Shown: in pieces, positions 52,898 to 61,831 of the stretch
How the letters are laid out: the number at the start of each line of letters is the position of its first letter
How positions within the stretch are numbered: position 1 is the first letter of the stretch
Assembly (NCBI GenBank): GCA_964645155.1
Contig: CAZYBG010000009.1
Coordinates: 1 to 63,825, forward strand
Source of the DNA: CAZYBG01 sp964645155
GTDB lineage: Bacteria; Pseudomonadota; Alphaproteobacteria; Rhodobacterales; Rhodobacteraceae
Reading direction: 5' to 3'
Length of the DNA: 63,825 bases
Made by a program: the position numbers and the translations under genes
The notes under the pieces: model-generated
Told to the model about the DNA's origin: nothing
The model's database searches: none
The model's input: the letters and a program-made list of their open reading frames with translations, nothing else

Positions 52898-55656
52898 TGT
52901 GGATCGTCGGGCCTGTCGGTTTCACCGCGCCGTTCATCCTTCTGGGGCTGATCGCCCTGCCGATCCTGTGGCTGATCCTGCGGGCCGTGCCGCCGGCGCC
53001 GATCCGCCGGCGGTTTCCCGGTGTCGCCCTCCTTCTCGGGCTGACCGACGACGAACAGCAGAGCGACCGGACACCCTGGTGGCTTCTGCTGCTGCGGATG
53101 GCGGCGGTCGCCGCGGCGATCCTCGGCTTCGCCGGCCCGGTCCTCAACCCCGAGACGCGCGCGCTCTCGGCCGGCCCGCTGCTCGTCCTCGTCGACGGCA
53201 CCTGGGCCGACGCCCGCGACTGGCCGCGCCGGGTCGACCGCATCGAGCAGGTGCTCTCCGATGCCGGCCGCGAGGGGCGCACCGTGGCGCTGGTGTCGCT
53301 GACCGACCTGCCCGCGGGCGACCTGCCGTTCCAGGCCGCGGATGCCTGGATCCGCCGGCTGCCGTCGCTCGCGCCGCAGCCCTGGGAGCCCGATGCCGAG
53401 GCCGTCGCCGCCTGGGCCGAGGGCCTTTCCGGCAGCTTCGAGACCTACTGGATGTCGGACGGCCTCGCGCGGGACAGCCGTGCCGGCCTTCTCGCGGCGC
53501 TGCAGGCACGCGGCGATGTCACCGCGTTCGAAAGCCCGCGCGACGTCTACGCGCTCCGCCCGGCGCGCTTCGAGGAGGGCGAGGTGCGCCTCGTGGCGCT
53601 GCGGGCCGGCGCGGGGCCCGCGACCGAGGTCGAGGTCGCAGCCTTCGGCCTTGATCCGATCGGGGTCGAGCGGCAGCTCGCGACCGCGACCGCCCGCTTC
53701 GGGGCCGGTGCGACCGAGGCCGAGGTCGCCGTCTCGCTGCCGCCTGAACTGCGCAACCGCGTGACCCGCTTCGCGCTGGCCGGCCAGCGCTCCGCCGGCG
53801 CCGTCACGCTCACCGACGACAGCCTCAAACGGCGCGAGGTCGCGCTGATCTCGGGCGACAGCGCGCGCGAGCGGCTGCGCCTGCTCTCGCCGCTGCACTA
53901 TCTCGAACAGGCGCTGGAACCCACCGCCGATCTGATCGAGGGCACGCTCGAGGATGTCCTGCTCGCCAATCCCGACGTGATCGTGCTGGCCGACGTGGCG
54001 CGGCTGACCGAGGCCGAGGCGGCGGGGGTCGAGGCCTGGGTAGATGCGGGTGGCCTTCTGCTGCGTTTCGCCGGCCCGCGACTGGCCGCCTCGGATGTCA
54101 GCCGCGACGCCGAGGACCCGCTGATGCCGGTCCGGCTGCGGGCCGGCGGCCGTGCCGTCGGCGGCGCGATGAGCTGGGGCGAGCCGAAGGCGCTGCGGCC
54201 CTTCGCCGAAAGCTCGCCGTTCTTCGGTCTGGCCCTGCCGCCCGACGTCACCGTTTCGGCGCAGGTCATGGCCCAGCCCGACCCCGCCCTGGCCGAGCGG
54301 GCGATCGCCACGCTCGCCGACGGCACGCCGCTGGTGACCCGCAAGGCGCTGGGCGAGGGGCAGGTGGTGCTGTTCCACGTCACCGCGAATGCCGAATGGT
54401 CGACGCTGCCGCTCTCGGTCCTGTTCGTGCAGATGCTCGAGCGTCTGGCGGTCAGCACCCGGCCATCCACGCCCGGGGCGGCGGAGCTCGAAGGCACCGT
54501 CTGGCAGCCCGAGGAGGTTCTGGACGGCTTCGGCATGGTCGAGGATGCCGGTGCCCTGCCCGGCGTGGCGGGCGAGCGGATCGCCGAGGGCGCGCCCGGC
54601 CCCGATCTGGTGCCCGGCCTCTACGCGGGCGAGGACCGGCGGATCGCGGTGAACGTGACCGGGCCCGAGACGACGCTCGCGCCCGCCGCCTGGCCGGCCT
54701 CGGTGCCGGTCGAGGGGCTCGCCGTCGCCGAGGAGCGCGACCTCAAGCCGATCCTCCTGGTGCTCGCCATCGCGCTGCTGCTGCTCGACGTGATCGCCTC
54801 GCTCGCGCTGTCGGGCCGGCTGCGCGGCGCCAGCCAGGGGCTCGCCGCCGTCCTCGCCCTCGCGCTTCTCCTGCCGCGGCCGGCTGGCGCGCAGGCCGAT
54901 GACGCCTTCGCTCTGGCCGCGACGACCGAGGTCGTGCTGGCGCATGTCCTGACCGGCAATGCCGAGCTCGACCGGATCGCCGAGGCCGGTCTTCTGGGGC
55001 TTTCCGAGCGGCTCTACCAGCGCACCGCGATCGAGCCGGCCGCGCCGATGGCGGTGAACCTCGAGACCGACGAGCTGGCCTTCTTCCCGTTCCTCTACTG
55101 GCCGGTGACCGCCGACCAGCCGCGCCTGTCGGACGAGGCCTACGCCAAGGTGAACCGCTACCTGCGCGGTGGCGGCATGATCCTGTTCGACACCCGCGAT
55201 GCCGATGTCGGCGGCTTCGGGTCGTCCACGCCGAACGGCCGCAAGCTGCAGGAGCTGGCAGCACCGCTCGACGTGCCGCCGCTCGAGCCGATCCCCGAGG
55301 ACCACGTGCTGACCCGCACGTTCTACCTGCTGCAGGACTTTCCCGGCCGCCACGCCAGCCGCGACGTCTGGGTCGAGGCCGCGCCGCCCGATGCCGAGCA
55401 GGTCGAGGGCATGCCGTTCCGCAACCTCAACGACAACGTCACCCCGGTGGTGATCGGCGGCAACGACTGGGCCGCCGCCTGGGCGATCGACCCGCGCGGC
55501 ACGCCGCTCTACCCGGTGGGCCGCGGCTTCGCGGGCGAGCGCCAGCGCGAGATCGCCTACCGCTTCGGCATCAACCTCGTCATGCATGTGCTGACCGGCA
55601 ACTACAAGTCCGACCAGGTCCACGTGCCGGCGCTGCTCGACCGGCTCGGCCAATGA
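52897..55656 (+). CDS. Large membrane protein with BatA-like N-terminus and DUF4159 domain
   Basis: This 919-residue protein begins with two hydrophobic helices (about 9-30 and 60-80) of the BatA/aerotolerance type, then a vWA-like segment with a degenerate metal motif (LVLVDGTWADARDW). A long beta-rich middle part follows. Two more hydrophobic stretches (about 615-640 and 650-668) end in PRPAGAQADD, like an export signal. The C-terminal DUF4159 domain (about 670-919) contains FPFLYWPVTADQPRLSDEAYAKVNRYLRGGGMILFDTRDAD and GINLVMHVLTGNYKSDQVH, the conserved family end. The ATG overlaps the DUF58 stop, and the stop overlaps the next start in ATGA. An envelope role is inferred. Confidence 0.85.
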   Translation: MWIVGPVGFTAPFILLGLIALPILWLILRAVPPAPIRRRFPGVALLLGLTDDEQQSDRTPWWLLLLRMAAVAAAILGFAGPVLNPETRALSAGPLLVLVDGTWADARDWPRRVDRIEQVLSDAGREGRTVALVSLTDLPAGDLPFQAADAWIRRLPSLAPQPWEPDAEAVAAWAEGLSGSFETYWMSDGLARDSRAGLLAALQARGDVTAFESPRDVYALRPARFEEGEVRLVALRAGAGPATEVEVAAFGLDPIGVERQLATATARFGAGATEAEVAVSLPPELRNRVTRFALAGQRSAGAVTLTDDSLKRREVALISGDSARERLRLLSPLHYLEQALEPTADLIEGTLEDVLLANPDVIVLADVARLTEAEAAGVEAWVDAGGLLLRFAGPRLAASDVSRDAEDPLMPVRLRAGGRAVGGAMSWGEPKALRPFAESSPFFGLALPPDVTVSAQVMAQPDPALAERAIATLADGTPLVTRKALGEGQVVLFHVTANAEWSTLPLSVLFVQMLERLAVSTRPSTPGAAELEGTVWQPEEVLDGFGMVEDAGALPGVAGERIAEGAPGPDLVPGLYAGEDRRIAVNVTGPETTLAPAAWPASVPVEGLAVAEERDLKPILLVLAIALLLLDVIASLALSGRLRGASQGLAAVLALALLLPRPAGAQADDAFALAATTEVVLAHVLTGNAELDRIAEAGLLGLSERLYQRTAIEPAAPMAVNLETDELAFFPFLYWPVTADQPRLSDEAYAKVNRYLRGGGMILFDTRDADVGGFGSSTPNGRKLQELAAPLDVPPLEPIPEDHVLTRTFYLLQDFPGRHASRDVWVEAAPPDAEQVEGMPFRNLNDNVTPVVIGGNDWAAAWAIDPRGTPLYPVGRGFAGERQREIAYRFGINLVMHVLTGNYKSDQVHVPALLDRLGQ

Positions 55657-57722
55657 CCGGCGAGATCGTCTTCGACCCGCTGCTGCCCTGGCCGGCGATC
55701 GCCGCCATCGCGGCGCTGGGCGCGGCGATGGTCGCGCTCGCGCTCTGGCGCGGGCTGCGCGGCTGGTGGCTCCGGGCGCTCGCGGCCGCGGCCCTCGTCC
55801 TCGCGATCGCCAATCCGGCGCTCCAGCGCGAAGACCGCACCCCGCTGACCGACATCGCGCTTCTCGTCGTCGACGAAAGCGCCAGCCAGGGCCTTGCCGA
55901 CCGCCCCGGCCAGGTCGCCGAGGCGGCCGGAAACCTTGCCCGCGAGCTCGGCCTGCAGCCGAACACCGAGGTGCGCACCGTCACCGTGCGCGACGGCGAA
56001 GCCGACAGCGGCACGCTGCTTGCGACCGCGCTGGCCGAGGCGCTGGCCGAGGAGCCGCCCGGCCGGGTCGCCGGCGCCATCCTGGTCACCGACGGCCAGC
56101 TGCACGACGTGGAGCGCCTGCCGGCGATGCCCGCGCCGCTGCACGTCCTGCTCACCGGGCGCGAGGACGACTGGGACCGCCGCCTGATCGTCCGCAACGC
56201 CCCTGCCTTCGCGATCCTGGGCGAGGAGGTGCGGCTGACGCTGCGCATCGAGGACCAGGGCGCGGTGCCCGCGGCCGCGGGCGAGCAGGTGGAGATGACG
56301 ATCTCCATCGACGGCGGCGAGCCGCTGCGTTTCACCGTGCCGATCGGCCAGGACATCGAGCTGCCGGTGACGTTGCCGCATGGCGGCATGAACGTCCTGC
56401 AGTTCGAGGTGCCCGAGGCCGAGGGCGAGCTGACCGCGCGCAACAACGCCGCGGTCGTGCAGATCAACGGCGTGCGCGACCGGCTGCGGGTCCTTCTCGT
56501 CTCGGGCGAGCCCCATGCCGGCGAGCGCACCTGGCGCAACCTCCTCAAGGCCGACAGCTCGGTCGATCTCGTGCACTTCACCATCCTGCGCCCGCCGGAG
56601 AAGCAGGACGGCGTGCCGGTCAACGAGCTTTCGCTCATCGCCTTTCCCACCCGCGAGCTCTTCATCGAGAAGATCGAGGAGTTCGACCTCATCATCTTCG
56701 ACCGCTACCGGCGCCGCGGCATCCTGCCCACCGTCTACATCGACAACATCCGCAGCTATGTCGAGAACGGCGGCGCGGTGCTGATCGCCGGCGGGCCGGA
56801 CTACGCCTCGGCCGACAGCCTCTACCGCTCGCCGCTGGGCGAGATCCTGCCCGCCGCGCCGACCGCGCGCGTGGTCGAGGCGCCGTTCCGGCCGGCGGTC
56901 TCCGAGCTCGGCGCCCGCCATCCGGTCACCCAGGACCTCGAGGGCGCGGCCGATGGCGAGGACGGGGCGCCGAGCTGGGGGCGCTGGTTCCGCATCGCCG
57001 AGGTGACGCCCGAGCCCGAGGCACAGGTGGTCATGGAAGGGCCCGAGGGGCGCCCGCTCCTGGTGCTCGACCGGGTCGGCGAGGGCCGGGTGGCGCTTCT
57101 CGCATCGGACCATGCCTGGCTCTGGTCGCGCGGCTACGAGGGCGGCGGACCGCAGCTCGAGCTGCTGCGCCGGCTGGCGCACTGGATGATGAAGGAGCCC
57201 GACCTCGAGGAGGAGGCGCTGTCCGCCGAGGCCGCCGGCCAGACCGTCACCATCACCAGGCGCACGCTGGAGGAGGGGCCGCGCGAGGCCGAGGTCACGG
57301 CGCCCGACGGCACCGTCACGACACTGCCGCTCGAGGAGACCGAGCCGGGCCGGTTCACCGGAACGTTCGAGGGCCCCGAGATGGGCCTCTACCGGCTGGC
57401 CGAGGGCGACCAGACCGCCGTCGTCGCGCTCGGCCCGGCCGCGCCGCGCGAGTTCGAGCAGACGATCGCCAGCGGCGAGGCGCTCGCGCCGGCGGTCGAG
57501 GCGACAGGCGGCGGCATCCTGCGGCTCGAGGAGGGCGTGCCGGACATCCGCCGGGTGTCCGAAGGGCGCAACGCCGCCGGGCGCGGCTGGGTCGGGATCA
57601 CCCCGCGCGAGGCCTACGTGACGGCCGATGTCCAGGTCAGCCCGCTCCTGCCCGCATGGCTCTTCCTGCTCATCGCCGCCTCGCTGACGCTGGCGGCCTG
57701 GCTGCGCGAGGGGCGGCGCTAG
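55653..57722 (+). CDS. Membrane protein with vWA and glutamine-amidotransferase-like domains
   Basis: This 689-residue protein has N-terminal transmembrane helices (about 14-32 and 40-57) and a C-terminal one (about 664-682). Between them lies a vWA domain with an intact metal site DESAS (residues 74-78), then Ig-like beta stretches. A class-I glutamine amidotransferase-like region (DLIIFDRYRRRGILPTVYIDNIRSYVENGGAVLIAGGPDYAS) appears to lack the catalytic cysteine. It is the last gene of the moxR run. The pair of this and the DUF4159 gene is common beside moxR in alphaproteobacteria, but its function is unknown. Confidence 0.82.
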   Translation: MTGEIVFDPLLPWPAIAAIAALGAAMVALALWRGLRGWWLRALAAAALVLAIANPALQREDRTPLTDIALLVVDESASQGLADRPGQVAEAAGNLARELGLQPNTEVRTVTVRDGEADSGTLLATALAEALAEEPPGRVAGAILVTDGQLHDVERLPAMPAPLHVLLTGREDDWDRRLIVRNAPAFAILGEEVRLTLRIEDQGAVPAAAGEQVEMTISIDGGEPLRFTVPIGQDIELPVTLPHGGMNVLQFEVPEAEGELTARNNAAVVQINGVRDRLRVLLVSGEPHAGERTWRNLLKADSSVDLVHFTILRPPEKQDGVPVNELSLIAFPTRELFIEKIEEFDLIIFDRYRRRGILPTVYIDNIRSYVENGGAVLIAGGPDYASADSLYRSPLGEILPAAPTARVVEAPFRPAVSELGARHPVTQDLEGAADGEDGAPSWGRWFRIAEVTPEPEAQVVMEGPEGRPLLVLDRVGEGRVALLASDHAWLWSRGYEGGGPQLELLRRLAHWMMKEPDLEEEALSAEAAGQTVTITRRTLEEGPREAEVTAPDGTVTTLPLEETEPGRFTGTFEGPEMGLYRLAEGDQTAVVALGPAAPREFEQTIASGEALAPAVEATGGGILRLEEGVPDIRRVSEGRNAAGRGWVGITPREAYVTADVQVSPLLPAWLFLLIAASLTLAAWLREGRR

Positions 57723-57726
57723 GCCG

Positions 57727-58092
57727 CTACCGTTCCAGCGGCACGATCACCGTAGCGTCCGCCCAGCCATCGACCGAGCAGCGCGCCCGGATCGCCACCT
57801 CGGTCACGCCCGCGGGCACGACGACGCCCGAGAGCGAGCGGGTGAACGGCTGCTCGTCCTCGTGCGGGTGAAGAAGCTCGCGGACGGCCAGTTCGGTGCC
57901 GTCCGGCGCCAGAACCGCCCAGCCGTCGGCATAGTGATCCCAGCCGGTATCGGGGTGGCGCAGGGTGACGTCGAACGCCCAGGTCCCGCCGGCCTCCGCC
58001 CGGACCGTGGCCGCCACGACCTGCGGCGGATCTGCCGCCGCCGGCGCGGCGAGCGCCACGAGGCAGCAGAGCGTGGGCAGGGCGCGGGCCAT
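57727..58092 (-). CDS. Unknown small secreted protein
   Basis: This 121-residue protein has a Sec signal peptide (residues 1-20, MARALPTLCCLVALAAPAAA, before DPPQV). The mature part is beta-rich (VTLRHPDTGWDHYADGWAVLAPDG and later GVTEVAIRARCSVDGWADATVIVPL) and looks like an immunoglobulin-type sandwich. I know no firm family name. AGGA precedes the ATG. It converges on the moxR run with a four-base gap and follows the PPC-repeat gene by 74 bases. Confidence 0.7.
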   Translation of the reverse strand: MARALPTLCCLVALAAPAAADPPQVVAATVRAEAGGTWAFDVTLRHPDTGWDHYADGWAVLAPDGTELAVRELLHPHEDEQPFTRSLSGVVVPAGVTEVAIRARCSVDGWADATVIVPLER

Positions 58093-58166
58093 GGCGTTAT
58101 CCTGCCATGTCCCGCGATGGCCGTCGCGACACGCCTGCGTGAGGCAGGCGCGGCGCACCCGCCGCC

Positions 58167-60170
58167 CTAGCCGCCGTCGCGCTGCACGGTGATGCTGCGC
58201 AGCATCATCGCCGCCGTCTCGTCCATCGTCATGCCGACAAGGTAGCGCCCCGGCTGCAGGTCGGCCGTGAGTTGCGTCGGCGCGAGCCCGCCCCAGCCCT
58301 GGGTTTCGGCAACGACCGCGCCGGCCGCATCGAACAGGCGGAGCGCGAAGCTGCCGCTCACGCTGACCGCGTCGATCCGGACGCCGGTGGCGCCGGCCAC
58401 CTCGAAGGCGATCCACTTCGTCTGCTCGGTCGAGATCTTGTTGGCCTGCACGAGCGCCTCCAGCGCGCCAAGCTCCTCGATCTCGACGCCCGAGCCGGGC
58501 TCCGGCGGCGTGACCGCCGGGCCGGTCGGCGTGAAGACCGGTGCGGCGCCGCCCTCGCTCACCGCGATCTGCGCCGCGCCGCCCGCCCCCGCGAAGCCTT
58601 CGAGCGTCAGGCAGTAGTCGCCCGGTGCGAGCGTCACCTCGATCCGGCTGTCGGTGCCGCCATCCGGCCCGTCGTCGTTCTCGGCGATCAGGGTGCCCGC
58701 GCTGTCGGCCAGCTTCAGGACGGTGTCGAAGGCGCCGCTGCGCGCGTCGATGCGCAGCGCGGCCTCGTCCGTCACCGTCATCGTCCAGTCCTGCCGGGTG
58801 TTCTCGGCCAGCGTCGCCGCCAGCGAGATGTTGCCCAGGCCCGGCGCCAGCGTCTGGCCGAGATCGGCCGTCATCGCCGGGTCGGAGCAGCCCGCGACGC
58901 CGCCGAGGTCGACCGGCGCCGGGTCGACCGTATCCGAAAGCACCAGCTCGAACGCCCCTTCGCCGGCATCGAACGCCTCGACGGCAAGGCAGTAGCTGCC
59001 GGGCTGCAAGGTGCTCACCAGCCTGCTGTCGGTGCCGCTCGGCCCGTCGTCGTTGGTATCGATGACACTGCCGCTGCCGTCCAGCAGCGTGAGGACGGTG
59101 TCGAAGGCGACGCTCCGGGCGTCGAGTTGCAGCGTCACCGTCTCGGTGACCTCGATGGTCCAGTCGCTCCGCGGGCTGCCGGCCAACGCGCCGGTGGCCG
59201 AGACGGTGCCGACGCCGGGGGCGAGCGGCGCGCCGAAGGCCGAGGTCAGCGCGGGGTCGGTGCAGGCGGTGCCGATGTCGCCCACGATCGGCGTGACCGG
59301 GGCCGTCGGCTCGTCCGTCAGGGTCAGCGTCACCGGGCCGGCGGCGCCGTCATAGCTCGTCACGCTCAGGCAGTAGATTCCGGGCTCGAGCGCGACGGCC
59401 AGCTGGCTGTCCGTGCCGCTCGGGCCATCGTCGTTCTCGGTCAGGATCGACCCGTCGCGGGCCAGGCGGATCACGGTGTCGAGCGCCCCGCTGCTCGCGT
59501 CGATCTGCAGCTCCGTCGCCGCGGCGACGTTCAGGTCGAGGTCCTGCCGCCCGCCCTCGGCCAGGTCGAGCGACAGCAGCCGCCGGCCCATGCCCGGGCC
59601 GATGTCGCCGCCGGCATCGACCATCAGCGCCGGGTCGCTGCAGAACAGGGCCGCATCGCCCGAGGTGTCGGGCCCCGGCATGGCGGCGATCGCCTCCGCC
59701 GCGGCGCCCGCCCCGGCAAGAAGCGTCAGCGCCACCGTGTAGTTCACCGTGGCCGAGTAGGGCTCGATCCGGGCGCAATAGGTGCCGGCTGCCAGCGTGA
59801 GGTCGACCTGCGGGTTGTAGCCGCCCGCCGAATCGTCATCCTGCGCGACGACGGCACCACTGGTCGAGAACACTGCGAGGTAGGCATCGGTCACGCCGTC
59901 GGGCGCCTCGGCCCGCAGGGCGACCCGCGCCTCGGCGGCCAGCGTGAATTCCAGATAGGCCGGCTCGCCGCGCGGCAGTTCGGCGGCCAGCGGCGCCATC
60001 GCCGCCTGGTCGAGCGGCGCCGGCAGCGTGTAGGTCAGCGCCGCCGGCTGGCCGCAGGCGCCCCCGACCTGCCCCACCCGGCCGGCGCTCTGGGTCTGCT
60101 GCGCTGCGCCCGGCATTGTCAGGGACAGCACGACCAGCGCGGCAAGGGCGTGAATTCCGTAAGACCTCAT
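58167..60170 (-). CDS. Secreted protein of five PPC-like beta-sandwich repeats
   Basis: This 667-residue protein has a Sec signal peptide (1-23, ending GAA before QQ). It is built of about five units of roughly 110 residues (40-150, 176-285, 303-412, 427-537 and 575-663). Units 2 to 4 share the core DTV-x-L, NDDGPSGTDS and L-x-PG-x-YCL, like the pre-peptidase C-terminal (PPC) fold. Each unit ends in a short cysteine-bearing strand, so extracellular disulfides are likely. No catalytic domain is present, which is unusual, as PPC domains normally ride on peptidases. Binding or envelope adhesion is inferred. The ATG at 60168-60170 is divergent from glcD. Confidence 0.78.
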   Translation of the reverse strand: MRSYGIHALAALVVLSLTMPGAAQQTQSAGRVGQVGGACGQPAALTYTLPAPLDQAAMAPLAAELPRGEPAYLEFTLAAEARVALRAEAPDGVTDAYLAVFSTSGAVVAQDDDSAGGYNPQVDLTLAAGTYCARIEPYSATVNYTVALTLLAGAGAAAEAIAAMPGPDTSGDAALFCSDPALMVDAGGDIGPGMGRRLLSLDLAEGGRQDLDLNVAAATELQIDASSGALDTVIRLARDGSILTENDDGPSGTDSQLAVALEPGIYCLSVTSYDGAAGPVTLTLTDEPTAPVTPIVGDIGTACTDPALTSAFGAPLAPGVGTVSATGALAGSPRSDWTIEVTETVTLQLDARSVAFDTVLTLLDGSGSVIDTNDDGPSGTDSRLVSTLQPGSYCLAVEAFDAGEGAFELVLSDTVDPAPVDLGGVAGCSDPAMTADLGQTLAPGLGNISLAATLAENTRQDWTMTVTDEAALRIDARSGAFDTVLKLADSAGTLIAENDDGPDGGTDSRIEVTLAPGDYCLTLEGFAGAGGAAQIAVSEGGAAPVFTPTGPAVTPPEPGSGVEIEELGALEALVQANKISTEQTKWIAFEVAGATGVRIDAVSVSGSFALRLFDAAGAVVAETQGWGGLAPTQLTADLQPGRYLVGMTMDETAAMMLRSITVQRDGG

Positions 60171-60288
60171 GACATGTCTCCCCTCGGCCGCGGCGGGCGG
60201 CGCGCGGAGCCTCGCCGATCGCCGCGCATGCGGCAAGTAGGGTTTACGCCACCCGGCACCCCCGCGAGACGGGTTTACTTCGGGTCGA

Positions 60289-60311
60289 ATTGGTTATATT
60301 TCTTGACCAAT
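60289..60311. promoter_or_regulatory. Inverted repeat before glcD, candidate GntR-type operator
   Basis: ATTGGT (60289-60294) and ACCAAT (60306-60311) are perfect inverted arms with an 11-base AT-rich spacer, directly before the glcD ribosome site GGAGGG (60313-60318). TTGGT/ACCAA arms are typical of FadR-subfamily GntR regulators such as GlcC, although their usual spacer is shorter. A bound repressor would block initiation. No regulator gene is in the window. Confidence 0.45.
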
Positions 60312-60324
60312 CGGAGGGATTGCC

Positions 60325-61772
60325 ATGGACATGCCTGTGCCCGACCCCGCCATCCTGGCCCGCAAGGACCGGATCGTCGGCCGCCTCAGGCGGGTCCTGC
60401 CGGCCGATGCGGTGATCGATGATCCGGCCGAGACCCGCGCCTACGAATGCGATGCGCTCACCGCCTACCGCTGCCCGCCGCTCGCCGCCGTGCTGCCGGC
60501 CTCGACCGCCGAGGTCGCGGCGGTGCTGCGCCTCTGCCACGAGGAAGGCGTGCCGGTGGTGCCGCGCGGCTCGGGCACCTCGCTCGCCGGCGGCGCGCTG
60601 CCCACCGCCGACAGCGTGATCCTGGGCGTCGCCCGGCTGAACGCGGTGCTCGAGACCGACTACGACAACCGCTTCATCCGCGTCCAGTCGGGGCGCACCA
60701 ACCTCTCGGTCACCGGCGCGGTCGAGGCCGACGGCTTCTTCTACGCCCCCGACCCGTCGTCGCAGCTGNNNNNNNNNNCTGCGCCATCGCCGGCAACATC
60801 GCGATGAACTCGGGCGGGGCGCACTGCCTCAAGTACGGCGTCACCACCAACAACCTGCTCGGCGTGACGATGGTGCTGATGGACGGCACCGTGGTCGAGA
60901 TCGGCGGGCCGCATCTCGATGCGCCGGGGCTCGACCTGCTGGGCGTGATCTGCGGGTCCGAAGGGCAGCTCGGCGTGGTGACCGAGGCCACCCTGCGCAT
61001 CCTGCCGAAGCCCGAGGGCGCGCGGCCGGTGCTGATGGGCTTCGACAGCAACGAGGTCGCCGGCGCCTGTGTCAGCGACATCATCAAGGCGGGCGTCCTG
61101 CCCGTCGCCATCGAGTTCATGGATCGCCCCTGCATCCGCGCCTGCGAGGATTTCGCCCATGCCGGCTATCCCGACTGCGAGGCGCTGCTGATCGTCGAGG
61201 TCGAGGGCAGCCCGGCCGAGATCGACGAGCAGCTCGGCCTGATCAAGCAGATTGCGCTCCGCCACAACCCGGTCGAGCTGCGCGAGAGCCAGTCCGAGGA
61301 GGAGAGCAAGAAGATCTGGCTCGGGCGCAAGTCGGCCTTCGGCGCGATGGGCCAGATCAACGACTACATGTGCCTCGACGGCACGATCCCGGTTTCGGCG
61401 CTGCCCTTCGTGCTGCGCCGCATCGGCGAGATGTCGAGGGACTGCGGGCTCGACGTCGCCAACGTGTTCCACGCCGGCGACGGCAACATGCACCCGCTGA
61501 TCCTGTTCGACGCCAACAAGCCCGGCGATCTGGAGAAGTGCGAGGCCCTCGGGGCCGACATCCTCAGGCTCTGCGTCGAGGTCGGCGGCTGCCTGACCGG
61601 CGAGCACGGTGTCGGCATCGAGAAGCGCGACCTGATGACGACGCAGTTCTCCGCCGCCGATCTCGAGGCGCAGCTCAGGGTCAAGGACGTCTTCGACCCG
61701 CGCTGGCTTCTCAACCCCGCCAAGGTGTTCCCGCTCGCGGTCACCGAAGCGCGGCGGCAGCGGGCGGCCTGA
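60325..61772 (+). CDS. glcD: Glycolate oxidase FAD subunit GlcD, interrupted by an assembly gap
   Basis: GlcD is the FAD-binding catalytic subunit that oxidises glycolate to glyoxylate. The FAD fold shows VVPRGSGTSLAGGALPT and YAPDPSSQL. After the gap come CAIAGNIAMNSGG, HCLKYGVTTNN, NVFHAGDGNMHPLILFD and GGCLTGEHGVGIEKRD, all typical. The ten N at 60769-60778 break the frame. Adding two bases instead (GC) gives QLACAIAGN, the family sequence, and a protein of about 479 residues, so this is an assembly artefact and not a pseudogene. The ATG follows GGAGGG. First gene of glcDEF. Confidence 0.93.
60769..60778. other. Scaffold gap of 10 N inside glcD
   Basis: The left flank ends in CAGCTG (codons Q, L) and the right begins CTGCGCC. 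The frame needs a gap of two bases plus a multiple of three; two bases (GC) rebuild the conserved QLACAI. Confidence 0.8.
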
Positions 61773-61831
61773 GGACCATCGCGGGCCCTTCCGGGGGCCT
61801 TTCGGAAACGGCAAGGCGGAACGGGGGTCGG

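Noticed and set aside
52870..55653. An open frame of about 927 codons on the minus strand, antisense to the DUF4159 gene
   Set aside because: It overlaps a gene with clear domains and overlapping neighbours; its product is low in complexity.
60325..61772. glcD as a frameshifted pseudogene
   Set aside because: Same reason: the frame breaks only at the ten-N gap, and two bases restore a conserved sequence.
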